A stretch of DNA of 64,000 bases, from assembly GCF_013760955.1 (NCBI RefSeq), contig NZ_JACDUL010000001.1, positions 148,481 through 212,480 of the forward strand, read 5' to 3'. The first letter of the stretch is position 1. The number at the start of each line of letters is the position of its first letter. A model generated the notes under the pieces. That model ran no database searches. It was not told where the DNA came from and saw only the letters and a program-made list of their open reading frames with translations. This document shows, piece after piece, positions 1 to 8,182 of this stretch. The stretch is from Methanococcus maripaludis (GTDB lineage: Archaea > AGJL01 > Methanococci > Methanococcales > Methanococcaceae). The position numbers and the translations under genes are program-made.

Positions 1-338
1 CTAGAGCAGTAATTAGAGTTACTGAATTAGACCCTAAACAACAAGCTGGTTACTTAGCTGACGAAGATGTTTTAAAAATAGAATCAGTATTGGAAGACCC
101 TGCAACACATGGAATCCCTTCATGGATGTTCAACAGGAAAAAAGATGTTTACTCAGGACTCGATAAACACCTTATCGAAACAGATCTCGTACTCACAGTA
201 CAAGAAGACATCACAAACATGAAAAAGATAAGATGCTACAGAGGAGTCAGACACGAGTTAAGATTACCTTGTAGAGGACAGAGAACCAGAGGTTCATTCA
301 GAAAAGGAACTTCAATGGGAGTTAAAAGGAAAAAATAA
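1..338 (+). CDS. rps13: 30S ribosomal protein S13 (partial, 5' end outside window)
   Basis: The reading frame is open from the window edge (first full codon at position 3) to the TAA at 336-338, giving the last 111 residues of a protein that is usually about 149 in archaea. The C-terminal part carries the family's basic tail, with RGVRHELRLPCRGQRTR and a GTSMGVKRKK end. S13 sits in the head of the small subunit and contacts S19 and 23S rRNA. It is the first gene of an S13-S4-S11-RpoD-L18e-L13-S9-RpoN-RpoK arrangement, the standard archaeal order. An internal ATG at 90 is not the start, because conserved S13 sequence precedes it. Confidence 0.97.
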   Translation, partial: RAVIRVTELDPKQQAGYLADEDVLKIESVLEDPATHGIPSWMFNRKKDVYSGLDKHLIETDLVLTVQEDITNMKKIRCYRGVRHELRLPCRGQRTRGSFRKGTSMGVKRKK

Positions 339-358
339 ACGGATAAAAAGGTGAAAAA

Positions 359-895
359 ATGGGAGATCCAAGACGATTGGGTAAAAAATACGACACGCCT
401 AACCATCCATGGATTGGGGAAAGAATCCAAAGCGAAAGAGAAATTAGCCAAAAATACGGTCTAGTTAACAAAAAAGAACTTTGGAAAATGGAAACCCAAT
501 TAAGGAACTACAGAAGACAGGCAAGAAAATTAATCAGCGACACCACAACACAAGGTGGAAAAGAAGCTGTTCAGTTATTCAATGTTTTAAAAAGATACGC
601 AATATTAGTTGAACAAGAACCAACACTCGACCACGTTCTTTCATTGAACATTGAAAGTATCTTAGAAAGAAGATTACAGACCATGGTATACAAAAAAGGT
701 CTCGCTAAAACAGCAAAACAAGCTAGACAGTTCATTGTTCACGGCCACATTGCAGTAAACGGCAAAAGAGTTACTTCTCCATCATACTTGGTTTCAGTAG
801 CTGAAAATGATGCGATAGAATACGTGCCTAACTCACCAATGGCTTCAGAAAACCACCCTGAAAGAACTGCCGCAGTAAGCGAAGAAAATCAATAA
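359..895 (+). CDS. rps4: 30S ribosomal protein S4
   Basis: Primary 16S rRNA-binding protein of the small subunit body, 178 residues, the usual archaeal length. It begins MGDPRRLGKKYDTP as archaeal S4/eukaryotic S9 proteins do. The S4 RNA-binding fold lies at about residues 102-165, with the run ARQFIVHGHIAVNGKRVTSP. An AAGGTGA ribosome-binding site lies just before the ATG. It follows S13 by 20 nt and precedes S11 by 9 nt, so it is clearly cotranscribed. Confidence 0.98.
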   Translation: MGDPRRLGKKYDTPNHPWIGERIQSEREISQKYGLVNKKELWKMETQLRNYRRQARKLISDTTTQGGKEAVQLFNVLKRYAILVEQEPTLDHVLSLNIESILERRLQTMVYKKGLAKTAKQARQFIVHGHIAVNGKRVTSPSYLVSVAENDAIEYVPNSPMASENHPERTAAVSEENQ

Positions 896-904
896 GGTGA
901 TTAT

Positions 905-1279
905 ATGAGTCAAAAATGGGGATTAGTACACATTTATGCATCGTACAACAATACAATTCTCCACGTTACTGATTTAACTGGAGCAGAAACTATCGCTAAA
1001 GTTTCAGGCGGTATGATTGTAAGAAACCAGAGAGATGAATCATCTCCATACGCTGCAATGCAAGCTGCATTCAAAATCGCAGATTTAATGAGAGATAAAG
1101 GAATTGATCAGGTACACGTAAAGGTCAGAGCTACAGGTGGCCAGAAATCTAAAAACCCAGGACCTGGTGCCCAAGCTGCTATCAGAGCATTATCAAGAGC
1201 AGGAATCAGAATCGGAAGAATTGAAGATGCTACACCAATTCCACACGATGGTACTACACCAAAAAGAAAGAACAGATAA
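905..1279 (+). CDS. rps11: 30S ribosomal protein S11
   Basis: Small-subunit platform protein, 124 residues, the archaeal/eukaryotic S14 type. Diagnostic segments include the [17 protein letters not shown] start region, [21 protein letters not shown] and the basic C-terminal end with [31 protein letters not shown] precedes the ATG, giving a strong ribosome-binding site. It lies between S4 and RpoD in one operon, and the RpoD ribosome-binding site begins only 3 nt after its stop. Confidence 0.98.
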   Translation: MSQKWGLVHIYASYNNTILHVTDLTGAETIAKVSGGMIVRNQRDESSPYAAMQAAFKIADLMRDKGIDQVHVKVRATGGQKSKNPGPGAQAAIRALSRAGIRIGRIEDATPIPHDGTTPKRKNR

Positions 1280-1291
1280 TTGGTGATTTTT

Positions 1292-1879
1292 TTGATAAAA
1301 AACATCCAAAAAGAGGAAAAGAGAACAGGGGAAATTATGAAAATGGAATTAAAAGCCCCTTTATCTTTTTCCAGTGCATTAAGAAGAATAATGATTTCAG
1401 AAGTCCCTACATATGCTATTGAAAATGTATACTTTTATGAAAACACATCTTCAATGTACGATGAAGTTCTAGCTCACAGACTTGGATTAATTCCAATAAA
1501 GGGAGTTCCAGTAAGTGGAGATGAAGTTATTGTACTTACAATCTCCAAAGAAGGACCTTGTATGGTATATTCATCAGATTTAAAATCTGAATCCGGTGAG
1601 CCTGCTTTTGAAAATATTCCAATTGTAAAATTAGCAGAAGGCCAGAAACTTGAGTTAGAAGCTGAAGCTCTTGTAGGCACAGGAAAAATTCATGCAAAAT
1701 GGCAACCTTGTAATGCAGTTTACAAACAGATATCAAATGACGAAGTGGAATTTAAAATTGAGTCATTCGGAAACATGGATGCTGAAGACATTGTAAGATC
1801 TTCACTTGAAATTTTAAAAAACAAAGCTGAAAAATTCTTATCGGAATTAGAAGGCAGAGAATTAAGTGACGAAAATTAA
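1292..1879 (+). CDS. rpoD: DNA-directed RNA polymerase subunit D (Rpo3)
   Basis: Assembly-platform subunit of archaeal RNA polymerase, equivalent to bacterial alpha and eukaryotic RPB3; it pairs with subunit L. The dimerisation region ALRRIMISEVPTYAIENV and LAHRLGLIPIK is clear. I choose the TTG at 1292 because GGTGAT at 1282-1287 is correctly spaced from it, whereas an earlier TTG at 1280 overlaps that site; the resulting N-terminus MIKNIQKEEK resembles other Methanococcales proteins. The result is 195 residues. Only two cysteines are visible, so the ferredoxin-like iron-sulfur domain found in some archaeal RpoD proteins, such as those of Methanosarcina, is absent. Confidence 0.95.
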   Translation: MIKNIQKEEKRTGEIMKMELKAPLSFSSALRRIMISEVPTYAIENVYFYENTSSMYDEVLAHRLGLIPIKGVPVSGDEVIVLTISKEGPCMVYSSDLKSESGEPAFENIPIVKLAEGQKLELEAEALVGTGKIHAKWQPCNAVYKQISNDEVEFKIESFGNMDAEDIVRSSLEILKNKAEKFLSELEGRELSDEN

Positions 1880-1939
1880 CTACCTATTATTTCTTCCAAA
1901 TTATTGGAAATTATGAATCAATATCAATAGGGTGAAATT

Positions 1940-2302
1940 ATGAAAAAAATCATGTCAACAAACCCAAAAACTCCTGAATTGATTCAGAAGTTAAAAGAAG
2001 AATCATTCAAAAACAGTGCACCAATCTGGAAAGATGTTGCTAAAAAGTTAGCTAAACCAGCTAGAAAAAAAGTTGAAGTAAACGTAAGCAAAATCAGCAG
2101 ATACGCATCAGAAGGCGATGTAATCTTAATTCCAGGCAAAGTACTCGGTGCTGGGTCATTAAAAATAAATGTAACTGTTGCAGCATTTTCATTCTCAGAA
2201 ACTGCAAAATCAGCAATTGAAGCTGTAGGCGGAAAATGCTTAACAATCGAAGAACTTATTGCAGAAAACCCTAAAGGTTCTAAAGTAACCATTATGGCGT
2301 AA
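1940..2302 (+). CDS. rpl18e: 50S ribosomal protein L18e
   Basis: Large-subunit protein shared by archaea and eukaryotes, 120 residues. It shows the L18e/L15 fold signature, with KVEVNVSKISRYASEGDVI and PGKVLGAGSLK in the first half and FSFSETAKSAIEAVGGK near the end. GGGTGAAATT precedes the ATG at 1940. The 60-nt spacer after rpoD shows no clear terminator, so cotranscription continues. Confidence 0.96.
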   Translation: MKKIMSTNPKTPELIQKLKEESFKNSAPIWKDVAKKLAKPARKKVEVNVSKISRYASEGDVILIPGKVLGAGSLKINVTVAAFSFSETAKSAIEAVGGKCLTIEELIAENPKGSKVTIMA

Positions 2303-2322
2303 TTAAACACGAAGGTGGAATT

Positions 2323-2736
2323 ATGGTTGTTGTAAACGCTGAAAATGCAGTTGTTGGAAGATTAGCTTCATACGTTGCTAAACTTGCATTAAGCGGTGAA
2401 GAAGTAACCGTTGTAAACGCTGAAAAAGCAATTATGACTGGAAACAAAGAATACATATTCCAAAAATATGTACAACTCAGAACTAGAAAAAGTATTTCAA
2501 ACCCTAAAAAAATGGGTCCAAAATATCCAAGAAGGCCTGACGACATCGTAAGAAGAGTTATCAGAGGAATGCTCCCATACAAAAAACCTAGAGGAGTAGA
2601 AGCTTTCAAAAACATTAAAATTGAAGTTGGAGTTCCTGAAGGAGTTTCTATCGACATTAACTTAGGTAGCGAACCAAACACAATCAAATATGTAACCGTT
2701 GGAGAATTGAGCCAATTCTTAGGCGCTAAATTCTAA
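2323..2736 (+). CDS. rpl13: 50S ribosomal protein L13
   Basis: Large-subunit protein, 137 residues. Typical features are the start VVVNAENAVVGRLASYVAK, the RTRKSISNPKKMGPKYPRRP segment and VIRGMLPYKKPRG. AAGGTGGAATT lies before the ATG. The L13-S9 pair is conserved from bacteria to archaea; here the S9 ribosome-binding site starts only a few bases after the L13 stop. Confidence 0.97.
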   Translation: MVVVNAENAVVGRLASYVAKLALSGEEVTVVNAEKAIMTGNKEYIFQKYVQLRTRKSISNPKKMGPKYPRRPDDIVRRVIRGMLPYKKPRGVEAFKNIKIEVGVPEGVSIDINLGSEPNTIKYVTVGELSQFLGAKF

Positions 2737-2749
2737 TTGAGGTGAAAGT

Positions 2750-3154
2750 GTGAAAGTAGTCCACACAGTAGGTAAAAGAAGAACCGCAATCGCAAGAGCT
2801 ACTGCAAAAGAAGGTAGCGGTAAAATCAGAATTAACAAAAAACCATTAGAATTAATGGAACCTAAATACATCAAAATGAAATTAATGGAACCTGTTATCT
2901 TAGCAGGCGAAGCTTTAAGCAACATTGATGTAGATATTGATGTTAAAGGTGGCGGTATCGTAAGCCAAATGGATGCTACAAGAACCGCTTTAGGTAAGGC
3001 TATTGTTGAATTTACTGGTAAAATGGAATTGAAAGAAAAATTCTTAAGTTACGACAGAACATTACTTGTCAGTGATGCAAGAAGAACTGAACCACACAAA
3101 CCAAGTAAGTCTTCAAAAGGTCCAAGAGCTAAAAGACAAAAATCATACAGATAA
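2750..3154 (+). CDS. rps9: 30S ribosomal protein S9
   Basis: Small-subunit head protein whose C-terminal tail reaches the P-site tRNA, 134 residues. It starts with GTG after GAGGTGAAA. The N-terminal VHTVGKRRTAIARA and the basic tail DARRTEPHKPSKSSKGPRAK ending in KRQKSYR are diagnostic. It sits 13 nt after L13 and before rpoN, the normal archaeal order. Confidence 0.98.
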   Translation: MKVVHTVGKRRTAIARATAKEGSGKIRINKKPLELMEPKYIKMKLMEPVILAGEALSNIDVDIDVKGGGIVSQMDATRTALGKAIVEFTGKMELKEKFLSYDRTLLVSDARRTEPHKPSKSSKGPRAKRQKSYR

Positions 3155-3192
3155 TTATTTTTCTTTCCCTTTACGTTTTTTAGGTGGTAATA

Positions 3193-3399
3193 GTGATATT
3201 TCCAATCAGATGTTTTTCCTGTGGAGCTGTAATTTCGGAAGTCTATGAAGAATACAGAACTAGACTTAAAGATGGCGAAAACCCGGAAGAAATTTTAAAC
3301 GACTTAGAAGTTAAAAAATACTGTTGTAGAAGAATGTTCGCATCCCACAGATTGGACAACGACAGAGAATTATTTGACGATATCGTCGAATACAAATAA
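3193..3399 (+). CDS. rpoN: DNA-directed RNA polymerase subunit N (Rpo10)
   Basis: Small zinc-binding polymerase subunit, counterpart of eukaryotic RPB10, which stabilises the D-L assembly platform. With the GTG at 3193 as start it has 68 residues and the invariant start MIFPIRCFSCG. The other zinc ligands are the paired cysteines in YCCRRMF. The GTG at 3184 lies inside the GGTGG ribosome-binding site and would add three residues not seen in the family, so I reject it. Confidence 0.97.
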   Translation: MIFPIRCFSCGAVISEVYEEYRTRLKDGENPEEILNDLEVKKYCCRRMFASHRLDNDRELFDDIVEYK

Positions 3400-3435
3400 T
3401 TATTTATTATTTACTGATTACCTATCTATTCAGAC

Positions 3436-3509
3436 GGGGCCGTGGGGTAGCCTGGCCATCCTGTGCGTCTGGGGGGCGTGCAACCCGAGTTCGAATCTCG
3501 GCGGCCCCA
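3436..3509 (+). tRNA. tRNA-Pro (anticodon GGG)
   Basis: A full cloverleaf can be drawn. Acceptor arm GGGGCCG pairs with CGGCCCC, with A73 after it. The T arm is CCGAG-TTCGAAT-CTCGG. The D loop has the AGCCTGGCC pattern. The anticodon loop is CTGGGGG with GGG at 3471-3473. No CCA is encoded. The anticodon stem TGCGT/GCGTG contains three G-U type pairs and can be extended by a G26-C44 pair, which is unusual but acceptable. It lies between rpoN and rpoK and is probably processed from the operon transcript. Confidence 0.93.
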
Positions 3510-3546
3510 CTTTTTATTAATCTATAAAGTCCTCTTGGGTGATTTT

Positions 3547-3723
3547 ATGAAATTAACTAAATTTGAAACTGCACGATTAGTTGGTGCAAGATCCCTCCAA
3601 ATTTCTGACGGTGCTCCACTCACAATCGAATCAGACAGAACTTCGTCATTAAACTTAGCTGAAGATGAAATAAAGCAGGGTAAACTCCCACTGTGTGTTA
3701 AAAAACAAGTCAAAAAAAATTAA
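3547..3723 (+). CDS. rpoK: DNA-directed RNA polymerase subunit K (Rpo6)
   Basis: Small polymerase subunit, counterpart of bacterial omega and the core of RPB6, that helps assemble the largest subunit. With ATG 3547 it has 58 residues. The family core is visible as KFETARLVGARSLQISDGAP and the helix IKQGKLPLCVKK. Start choice is set by GGTGAT at 3538-3543; reading further upstream would run into the tRNA. It is located between the tRNA and the enolase-like gene, as in other Methanococcales. Confidence 0.95.
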   Translation: MKLTKFETARLVGARSLQISDGAPLTIESDRTSSLNLAEDEIKQGKLPLCVKKQVKKN

Positions 3724-3754
3724 TTAACTATTTTAAACTCTTTGGGGGATTTTC

Positions 3755-4690
3755 GTGGAAAACAGTACATCCATAAAAAGAATAACTGCAAAGAAGGTTT
3801 TTAAAGACTCAAAAATTCAAGTAAGGATCGCTACATTGACCAATAAAGGTATTGGTTACGATGTAATAGATGCGGAAAATCCAGACTATGTAATTTCTGA
3901 CGTCGAAAATGTAATTGCTCCAGAACTTGTTGGCTATCCTGCTTATGATCAAGATATTATTGATTCAATAATATGTGATACATCCGTAGACAGTCCCAAG
4001 GTTACAATGGGCACTTCTTTGAGTGTTGCAAGAGCCGCTGCAAACAGCGTTGAAATTCCATTATTTAAGCATATTGGTGGAGTATTATCTACAAACCTTC
4101 CAATTGTAGGATGTTCTTTAGTTTCAGACGGAATAAACCAGCTTTTGACTATTCCAATGGCAGAATCAATTGGCGAAATGATCTATATCTACAATAAAAT
4201 ATTATCTGAACTCTCTGAAGAATACGATTTTAGAAATAACTACGGGGAGTACGTTTCTAAAGATATTTTTAAAGATATTGGAAAATTCAAAGAAATTATT
4301 TCAAACATTTCTGAAGATGAAGATATCGAAATTTTATCCGGTGCAAAAATCTCCGAATTTAAAAAAGAAATTGAGGAACTCGATTATTTAGAAAGTTCTG
4401 AAATAATTGAATTCGATGGAATATTGTGTACTGAAAATATCGATGAAGAAGCGGATTTTTCGAAAATAGACCCTTATTCCATGGGAACTCTTACCGAAAT
4501 GAATTATTATATCAATTACACGGTTGAAAAAGGATTAACTCCGACGATTTCCGGAAACAACACCTCATTCCCGCACTTAGCAATTGGATTTAAAGTTCCA
4601 TTTTTACGTGCAAATATAAACTCAAAAGTATTAAACGAAATCTGGAACATTGAAAGGATTTTAAACAGCCCCAATATTACAAGATTTTAA
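3755..4690 (+). CDS. Enolase-like protein, probably not an active enolase
   Basis: This 311-residue protein starts with GTG after GGGGGA. It keeps recognisable enolase landmarks: LSVARAAANSVEIPLFKHIGG followed by NLPIVGCSLVSDG matches the enolase segment ending in PVPMMNVINGG, and near the C-terminus TPTISGNNTSFPHLAIGF aligns with SGETEDTFIADLAVG. True enolases have about 430 residues; here roughly 120 are missing, and I cannot find the catalytic lysine or the magnesium-binding acidic residues in their usual contexts. It occupies the place of eno in the archaeal RpoK-Eno-S2 gene order. It is probably a diverged paralogue of unknown role, possibly linked to translation or transcription; the active enolase must be elsewhere. 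Confidence 0.75.
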   Translation: MENSTSIKRITAKKVFKDSKIQVRIATLTNKGIGYDVIDAENPDYVISDVENVIAPELVGYPAYDQDIIDSIICDTSVDSPKVTMGTSLSVARAAANSVEIPLFKHIGGVLSTNLPIVGCSLVSDGINQLLTIPMAESIGEMIYIYNKILSELSEEYDFRNNYGEYVSKDIFKDIGKFKEIISNISEDEDIEILSGAKISEFKKEIEELDYLESSEIIEFDGILCTENIDEEADFSKIDPYSMGTLTEMNYYINYTVEKGLTPTISGNNTSFPHLAIGFKVPFLRANINSKVLNEIWNIERILNSPNITRF

Positions 4691-4737
4691 TACTTTAACT
4701 TTTAAAAAATATACTGTAAAAAAAATGAGGGGATAAT

Positions 4738-4926
4738 ATGAGTGTTGTAATTGATTACGATAAATGTAAAGGCCCAGAATGCGCTGAATGTGTAAATACC
4801 TGCCCTGTAGAAGTTTTTGAAATTCAAGGGAACAAAGTAGTTGTTGCAAGAGAATCAGACTGCACACTGTGCATGGTATGCGTTGATGTATGCCCAACTA
4901 ATGCAATAACTGTAAAAGAAGACTAA
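4738..4926 (+). CDS. 2[4Fe-4S] ferredoxin
   Basis: Small electron carrier of 62 residues. The first cluster motif is slightly spaced out, CKGPECAECVNTCP, and the second is the regular CTLCMVCVDVCP. A GAGGGGATAAT ribosome-binding site precedes the ATG. It follows the enolase-like gene by 47 nt on the same strand and is convergent with hypC. Many such ferredoxins exist in methanogens, so its electron donor or acceptor cannot be stated. Confidence 0.93.
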   Translation: MSVVIDYDKCKGPECAECVNTCPVEVFEIQGNKVVVARESDCTLCMVCVDVCPTNAITVKED

Positions 4927-4947
4927 ATATTTATTTTTTAACTTAAA

Positions 4948-5214
4948 TTATTCGGAATTTTCTTTTTTAACTCCGTCCATTTCATCGAGTACATCGAACA
5001 ATTCTTCCCATGCATCTAAACTCAATTTTGCTTCGTCTTCACTCATTTTTTCAAGCGCGTATCCTGTGTGGATCAGCACATAATCTCCAATTTCAACGCC
5101 TTCTAGAAGTGCGAGTTTTGCTTTTTGTTTTACACCCTTGTATTCAGCAAGCGCGTATTTTTCGCCATCTTCTTCAAATATATCAATAACTACGGATGGA
5201 ATTGCAAGACACAT
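4948..5214 (-). CDS. hypC: Hydrogenase maturation chaperone HypC
   Basis: Chaperone of 88 residues that, with HypD, carries the Fe(CN)2CO unit into the large subunit of [NiFe] hydrogenases. The family hallmark MCLAIP start with catalytic Cys2 is present, as is [15 protein letters not shown] with the conserved histidine. TCACCT on the plus strand just before the start is the GGTGA ribosome-binding site. Its clients would include the Fru hydrogenase encoded at 56404-59856. Confidence 0.95.
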   Translation of the reverse strand: MCLAIPSVVIDIFEEDGEKYALAEYKGVKQKAKLALLEGVEIGDYVLIHTGYALEKMSEDEAKLSLDAWEELFDVLDEMDGVKKENSE

Positions 5215-5310
5215 ATGATTTCACCTGAAATAAATAGAGATAAAAATAATATTTCTAAATCTGTGATTAATCTATTTATAAATATCGATAAAATTTTTAA
5301 AAAAAGATCA

Positions 5311-5784
5311 TTAAAACGGAAGTATACTTGCTAAAGCCGCAAATGGCAGCACTACGAGTCCGTGTTTTATAATTCTACTTATGATCAATGCTGAAACATA
5401 AATTTTAAAAGGCATCTTGAATATCCCTGAAATCCAGCAGATCACCTCAAATGGAATTGGGGTAAAACTTATAAGAATTATTCCAAGAGCGCCCCATTTA
5501 TTTAAAAATTCTTCCGCACTTGAATATTTTTCTTTTTTAAATATCTTTAAAAAAAGATTCTCGCCATATCTTGAAGATATAAAATATGTTACAATTCCCC
5601 CTAACGTACTCCCAACTGTTGAAACCAGTATTACATACCTCCAATCAAGCCCAAGAGCAAGTCCTCCAAGCATGAAAACTTCGGTTGGAATTGGTTGAAA
5701 AATTGGCTCTGAAAATCCAATCAAAAAAATAGCCAAAAGTCCATATGAAGCAACTAAATCCATCCCTATTGAAACAAAATCCAT
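5311..5784 (-). CDS. DedA/YqaA-type (VTT-domain) membrane protein
   Basis: A polytopic inner-membrane protein of 157 residues with about four hydrophobic segments. The GFSEPIFQPIPTEVFMLGGLALG stretch and the later LISFTPIPFEVICWISGIFKMP resemble the VTT/DedA (COG1238, YqaA-like) family, where paired loops with conserved prolines dip into the membrane. Members are linked to lipid scrambling or transport, but the substrate here is unknown. The ribosome-binding site is weak (TGGTATAAT). It lies between hypC and a flavin oxidoreductase on the same strand. Confidence 0.8.
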   Translation of the reverse strand: MDFVSIGMDLVASYGLLAIFLIGFSEPIFQPIPTEVFMLGGLALGLDWRYVILVSTVGSTLGGIVTYFISSRYGENLFLKIFKKEKYSSAEEFLNKWGALGIILISFTPIPFEVICWISGIFKMPFKIYVSALIISRIIKHGLVVLPFAALASILPF

Positions 5785-5822
5785 ATTATACCATTTTTAA
5801 AAAAATATAGATTAATTTGTAT

Positions 5823-6977
5823 TTAAACCTGCCAGTAATAAGGGTCTGTTGTTGGGTAAACTTCTAAAAAGTCTTTGTAAACATCGATTCCTTTTAAGTA
5901 CTGTGCAAAGTAAGGTGCAAGTTCAGTAGCTGTTGTCATTACAACTGCACCGACTGCTTTTCCATTTTCATAGTATATCCTGTTCATTCCACGCTTTTCG
6001 GTTTTTCGGAAATAATACCCCCTACCAGGACGGTTGTACGATGTTTTAAAATCTTTTGTCTGTTTTCCAACGACTAAAATGCTGATCGGCATTCTAATTG
6101 TGGCAATCTCAATTCCATATTCCATTTTTTTTAGAGGAAGATTTTTTATCTCGTTGTAAATATTTTCTGCAACAATTTTTCCCTCGCGGTTAGAAATTGG
6201 GGTATATCCGCCCCTTACTGAGTCCCCGCAAGCATAAACTTTCGATTTTCCATCAACTTGAAAATATTCATTTGTTTTGTATCTTGGTGTTCCACCAATT
6301 GCCAAAATATTAAAATACTCATCATCGTGGAGCATTTTATTCAGTTCTTCTTCGCTGTGAGTTATTTTAAAATTTGACAGGTCATTTATGATATAATCCC
6401 TAAGTTCATCATCTTCGATTTTTTTTAAAAACTTTGACCTTACATAAACAGTTACTTCGCTTCCAAATGTCGAAAAAATTGATGCATATTCTGCTGCAAC
6501 AGTTCCACCACCAATTATGAGAATTTTTTTTGGTAGTTTTTTTAAATACGGAAGTTCACTATGAATCGCACATTCGACCCCCAGGTAATTTCTAGCATAA
6601 TTTTGCCCTGTCGCATAAACCACATAATCATAGTTTTTTTCATATTCTTCCTTAAATTCTTCAAATTTTACAAATATTCCCAGTTCATCGAGCGTTTTTT
6701 TAGCCCCTTCCCGCATAGATCTGTGAATTTTATAAACTTTTTCGTGTAACTCGTTAAGTGAAATTATATCTTCTAAAACATGTTTTTTTCCAGTTATCGC
6801 ATTTAAATTATCAATTACATCTGAAACTTCTTTTAAAGCATTTACATACCTGCAACCGTAATTTAAGCAGGTACCACCAAGTTTGTCCATCTCATAGAGT
6901 TCAACTTCAAGTCCTCGTCTAGCGAGTGCGTGTGCACAAGAAAGACCTGCAGGCCCCCCACCTACAACTGCAATCAT
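5823..6977 (-). CDS. FAD-dependent pyridine nucleotide-disulfide oxidoreductase-like protein
   Basis: A flavoprotein of 384 residues. The N-terminal FAD site is MIAVVGGGPAGLSCAHALARRG, and the second dinucleotide site is PKKILIIGGGTVAAEYASIF. GGTCLNYGC has the two cysteines, four residues apart, of dihydrolipoamide dehydrogenase-type enzymes. The protein is shorter than the usual 450-470 residues, so the C-terminal dimerisation domain that carries the active-site base is largely replaced. I start at ATG 6977 because AGGGGAT precedes it; an ATG 15 nt upstream overlaps that site. The substrate is unknown. Confidence 0.82.
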   Translation of the reverse strand: MIAVVGGGPAGLSCAHALARRGLEVELYEMDKLGGTCLNYGCRYVNALKEVSDVIDNLNAITGKKHVLEDIISLNELHEKVYKIHRSMREGAKKTLDELGIFVKFEEFKEEYEKNYDYVVYATGQNYARNYLGVECAIHSELPYLKKLPKKILIIGGGTVAAEYASIFSTFGSEVTVYVRSKFLKKIEDDELRDYIINDLSNFKITHSEEELNKMLHDDEYFNILAIGGTPRYKTNEYFQVDGKSKVYACGDSVRGGYTPISNREGKIVAENIYNEIKNLPLKKMEYGIEIATIRMPISILVVGKQTKDFKTSYNRPGRGYYFRKTEKRGMNRIYYENGKAVGAVVMTTATELAPYFAQYLKGIDVYKDFLEVYPTTDPYYWQV

Positions 6978-7060
6978 AATCCATCCCCTCATTTTTTAAA
7001 CCAGTGTATCTAATGTATTGAATGTATTATGTTTATATCTTACGAAATCACGGTGATACT

Positions 7061-8182
7061 TTGAACACTTTTGGGGATAATTTTAGAGTAACGACCTGGG
7101 GAGAAAGCCACGGAAAAGCATTAGGTGCAGTAATTGACGGATGTCCTGCAAATCTACCCATTTCAGAACAAGATATCCAAAATGAACTCAATAGAAGAAG
7201 ACCTGGATACAGCATCTTCTCAACACCGCGAAAAGAAGAAGATAAGGTAGAAATTCTTTCAGGAATTTTTGAAGGAAAAACTACGGGAACCCCAATTTCA
7301 GGACTTGTATTTAACAAAGGACAAAAATCAAAAGATTACAGTAAAATTAAGGATACGCCAAGACCCGGACACGCTGACTTAAACTACTTTTTAAAATACG
7401 GAAATTACGACTACAGGGGCGGTGGACGAAGCAGTGGAAGAACCACAATTGGAAATGTGATTGGTGGAGCAGTTGCTAAAAAATTAATTGAATTTACACA
7501 CAATATCAAAATAATCGGGTATTCTACTAAAATTGGAAAAATAAAAGGGGACTTTGATTACTACAAAAATCCAAAATTTTTTGAAAGTGATTCAAATATT
7601 GAAAAATTATTGAAAAAAATAGAAAATAATCCATTAAGATGCCCTTCAAAAAATAGCGATGAAATGAAGGATTACGTTATTGATGCGATGGATAAAAAAG
7701 ACAGTGTCGGCGGAATAATTGAAATAATTATAAAAGGAATTCCGCAAGGCGTTGGAAATCCAGTATTTAACAAATTAGAAGGAAAACTTGGAAGTGCATT
7801 CATTGGAATTAATGCGGTGAAAGGATTTGAAATAGGCAGGGGTTTTGAAGCTTCAGAATTATATGGAAGCGAAATGAACGATGCATACCATATATATGAA
7901 AATTCAATAAAAGAAATGACAAATAATGCCGGTGGAATTATCGGTGGAATCAGCACTGGCTCCCCAGTTGTTCTTAGGGTTTCAATAAAACCAACACCTT
8001 CAATTTCAAAAATTCAAGATAGTATGAATTTGATATCGAATAAAGATGAAAAAATTGAAATTGGCGGTAGACACGACCCGATAATCGTTCCAAGAGTTAT
8101 TCCAGTACTGGAATCGATGGCTGCAATAACGGTTGCTGATCTAATGATTTCGAGTGGATATATTAACCCATGCAGAATATAA
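7061..8182 (+). CDS. aroC: Chorismate synthase
   Basis: Last enzyme of the shikimate pathway, converting 5-enolpyruvylshikimate 3-phosphate to chorismate with reduced FMN. The protein has 373 residues from the TTG at 7061, which is preceded by GGTGAT and gives the family start NTFGDNFRVTTWGESHG. Other signatures are RPGHADLNYFLKYG, YRGGGRSSGRTT and GGRHDPIIVPR. An ATG at 7022 would add 13 residues not seen in the family. It is divergent from the flavin oxidoreductase. Confidence 0.97.
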   Translation: MNTFGDNFRVTTWGESHGKALGAVIDGCPANLPISEQDIQNELNRRRPGYSIFSTPRKEEDKVEILSGIFEGKTTGTPISGLVFNKGQKSKDYSKIKDTPRPGHADLNYFLKYGNYDYRGGGRSSGRTTIGNVIGGAVAKKLIEFTHNIKIIGYSTKIGKIKGDFDYYKNPKFFESDSNIEKLLKKIENNPLRCPSKNSDEMKDYVIDAMDKKDSVGGIIEIIIKGIPQGVGNPVFNKLEGKLGSAFIGINAVKGFEIGRGFEASELYGSEMNDAYHIYENSIKEMTNNAGGIIGGISTGSPVVLRVSIKPTPSISKIQDSMNLISNKDEKIEIGGRHDPIIVPRVIPVLESMAAITVADLMISSGYINPCRI

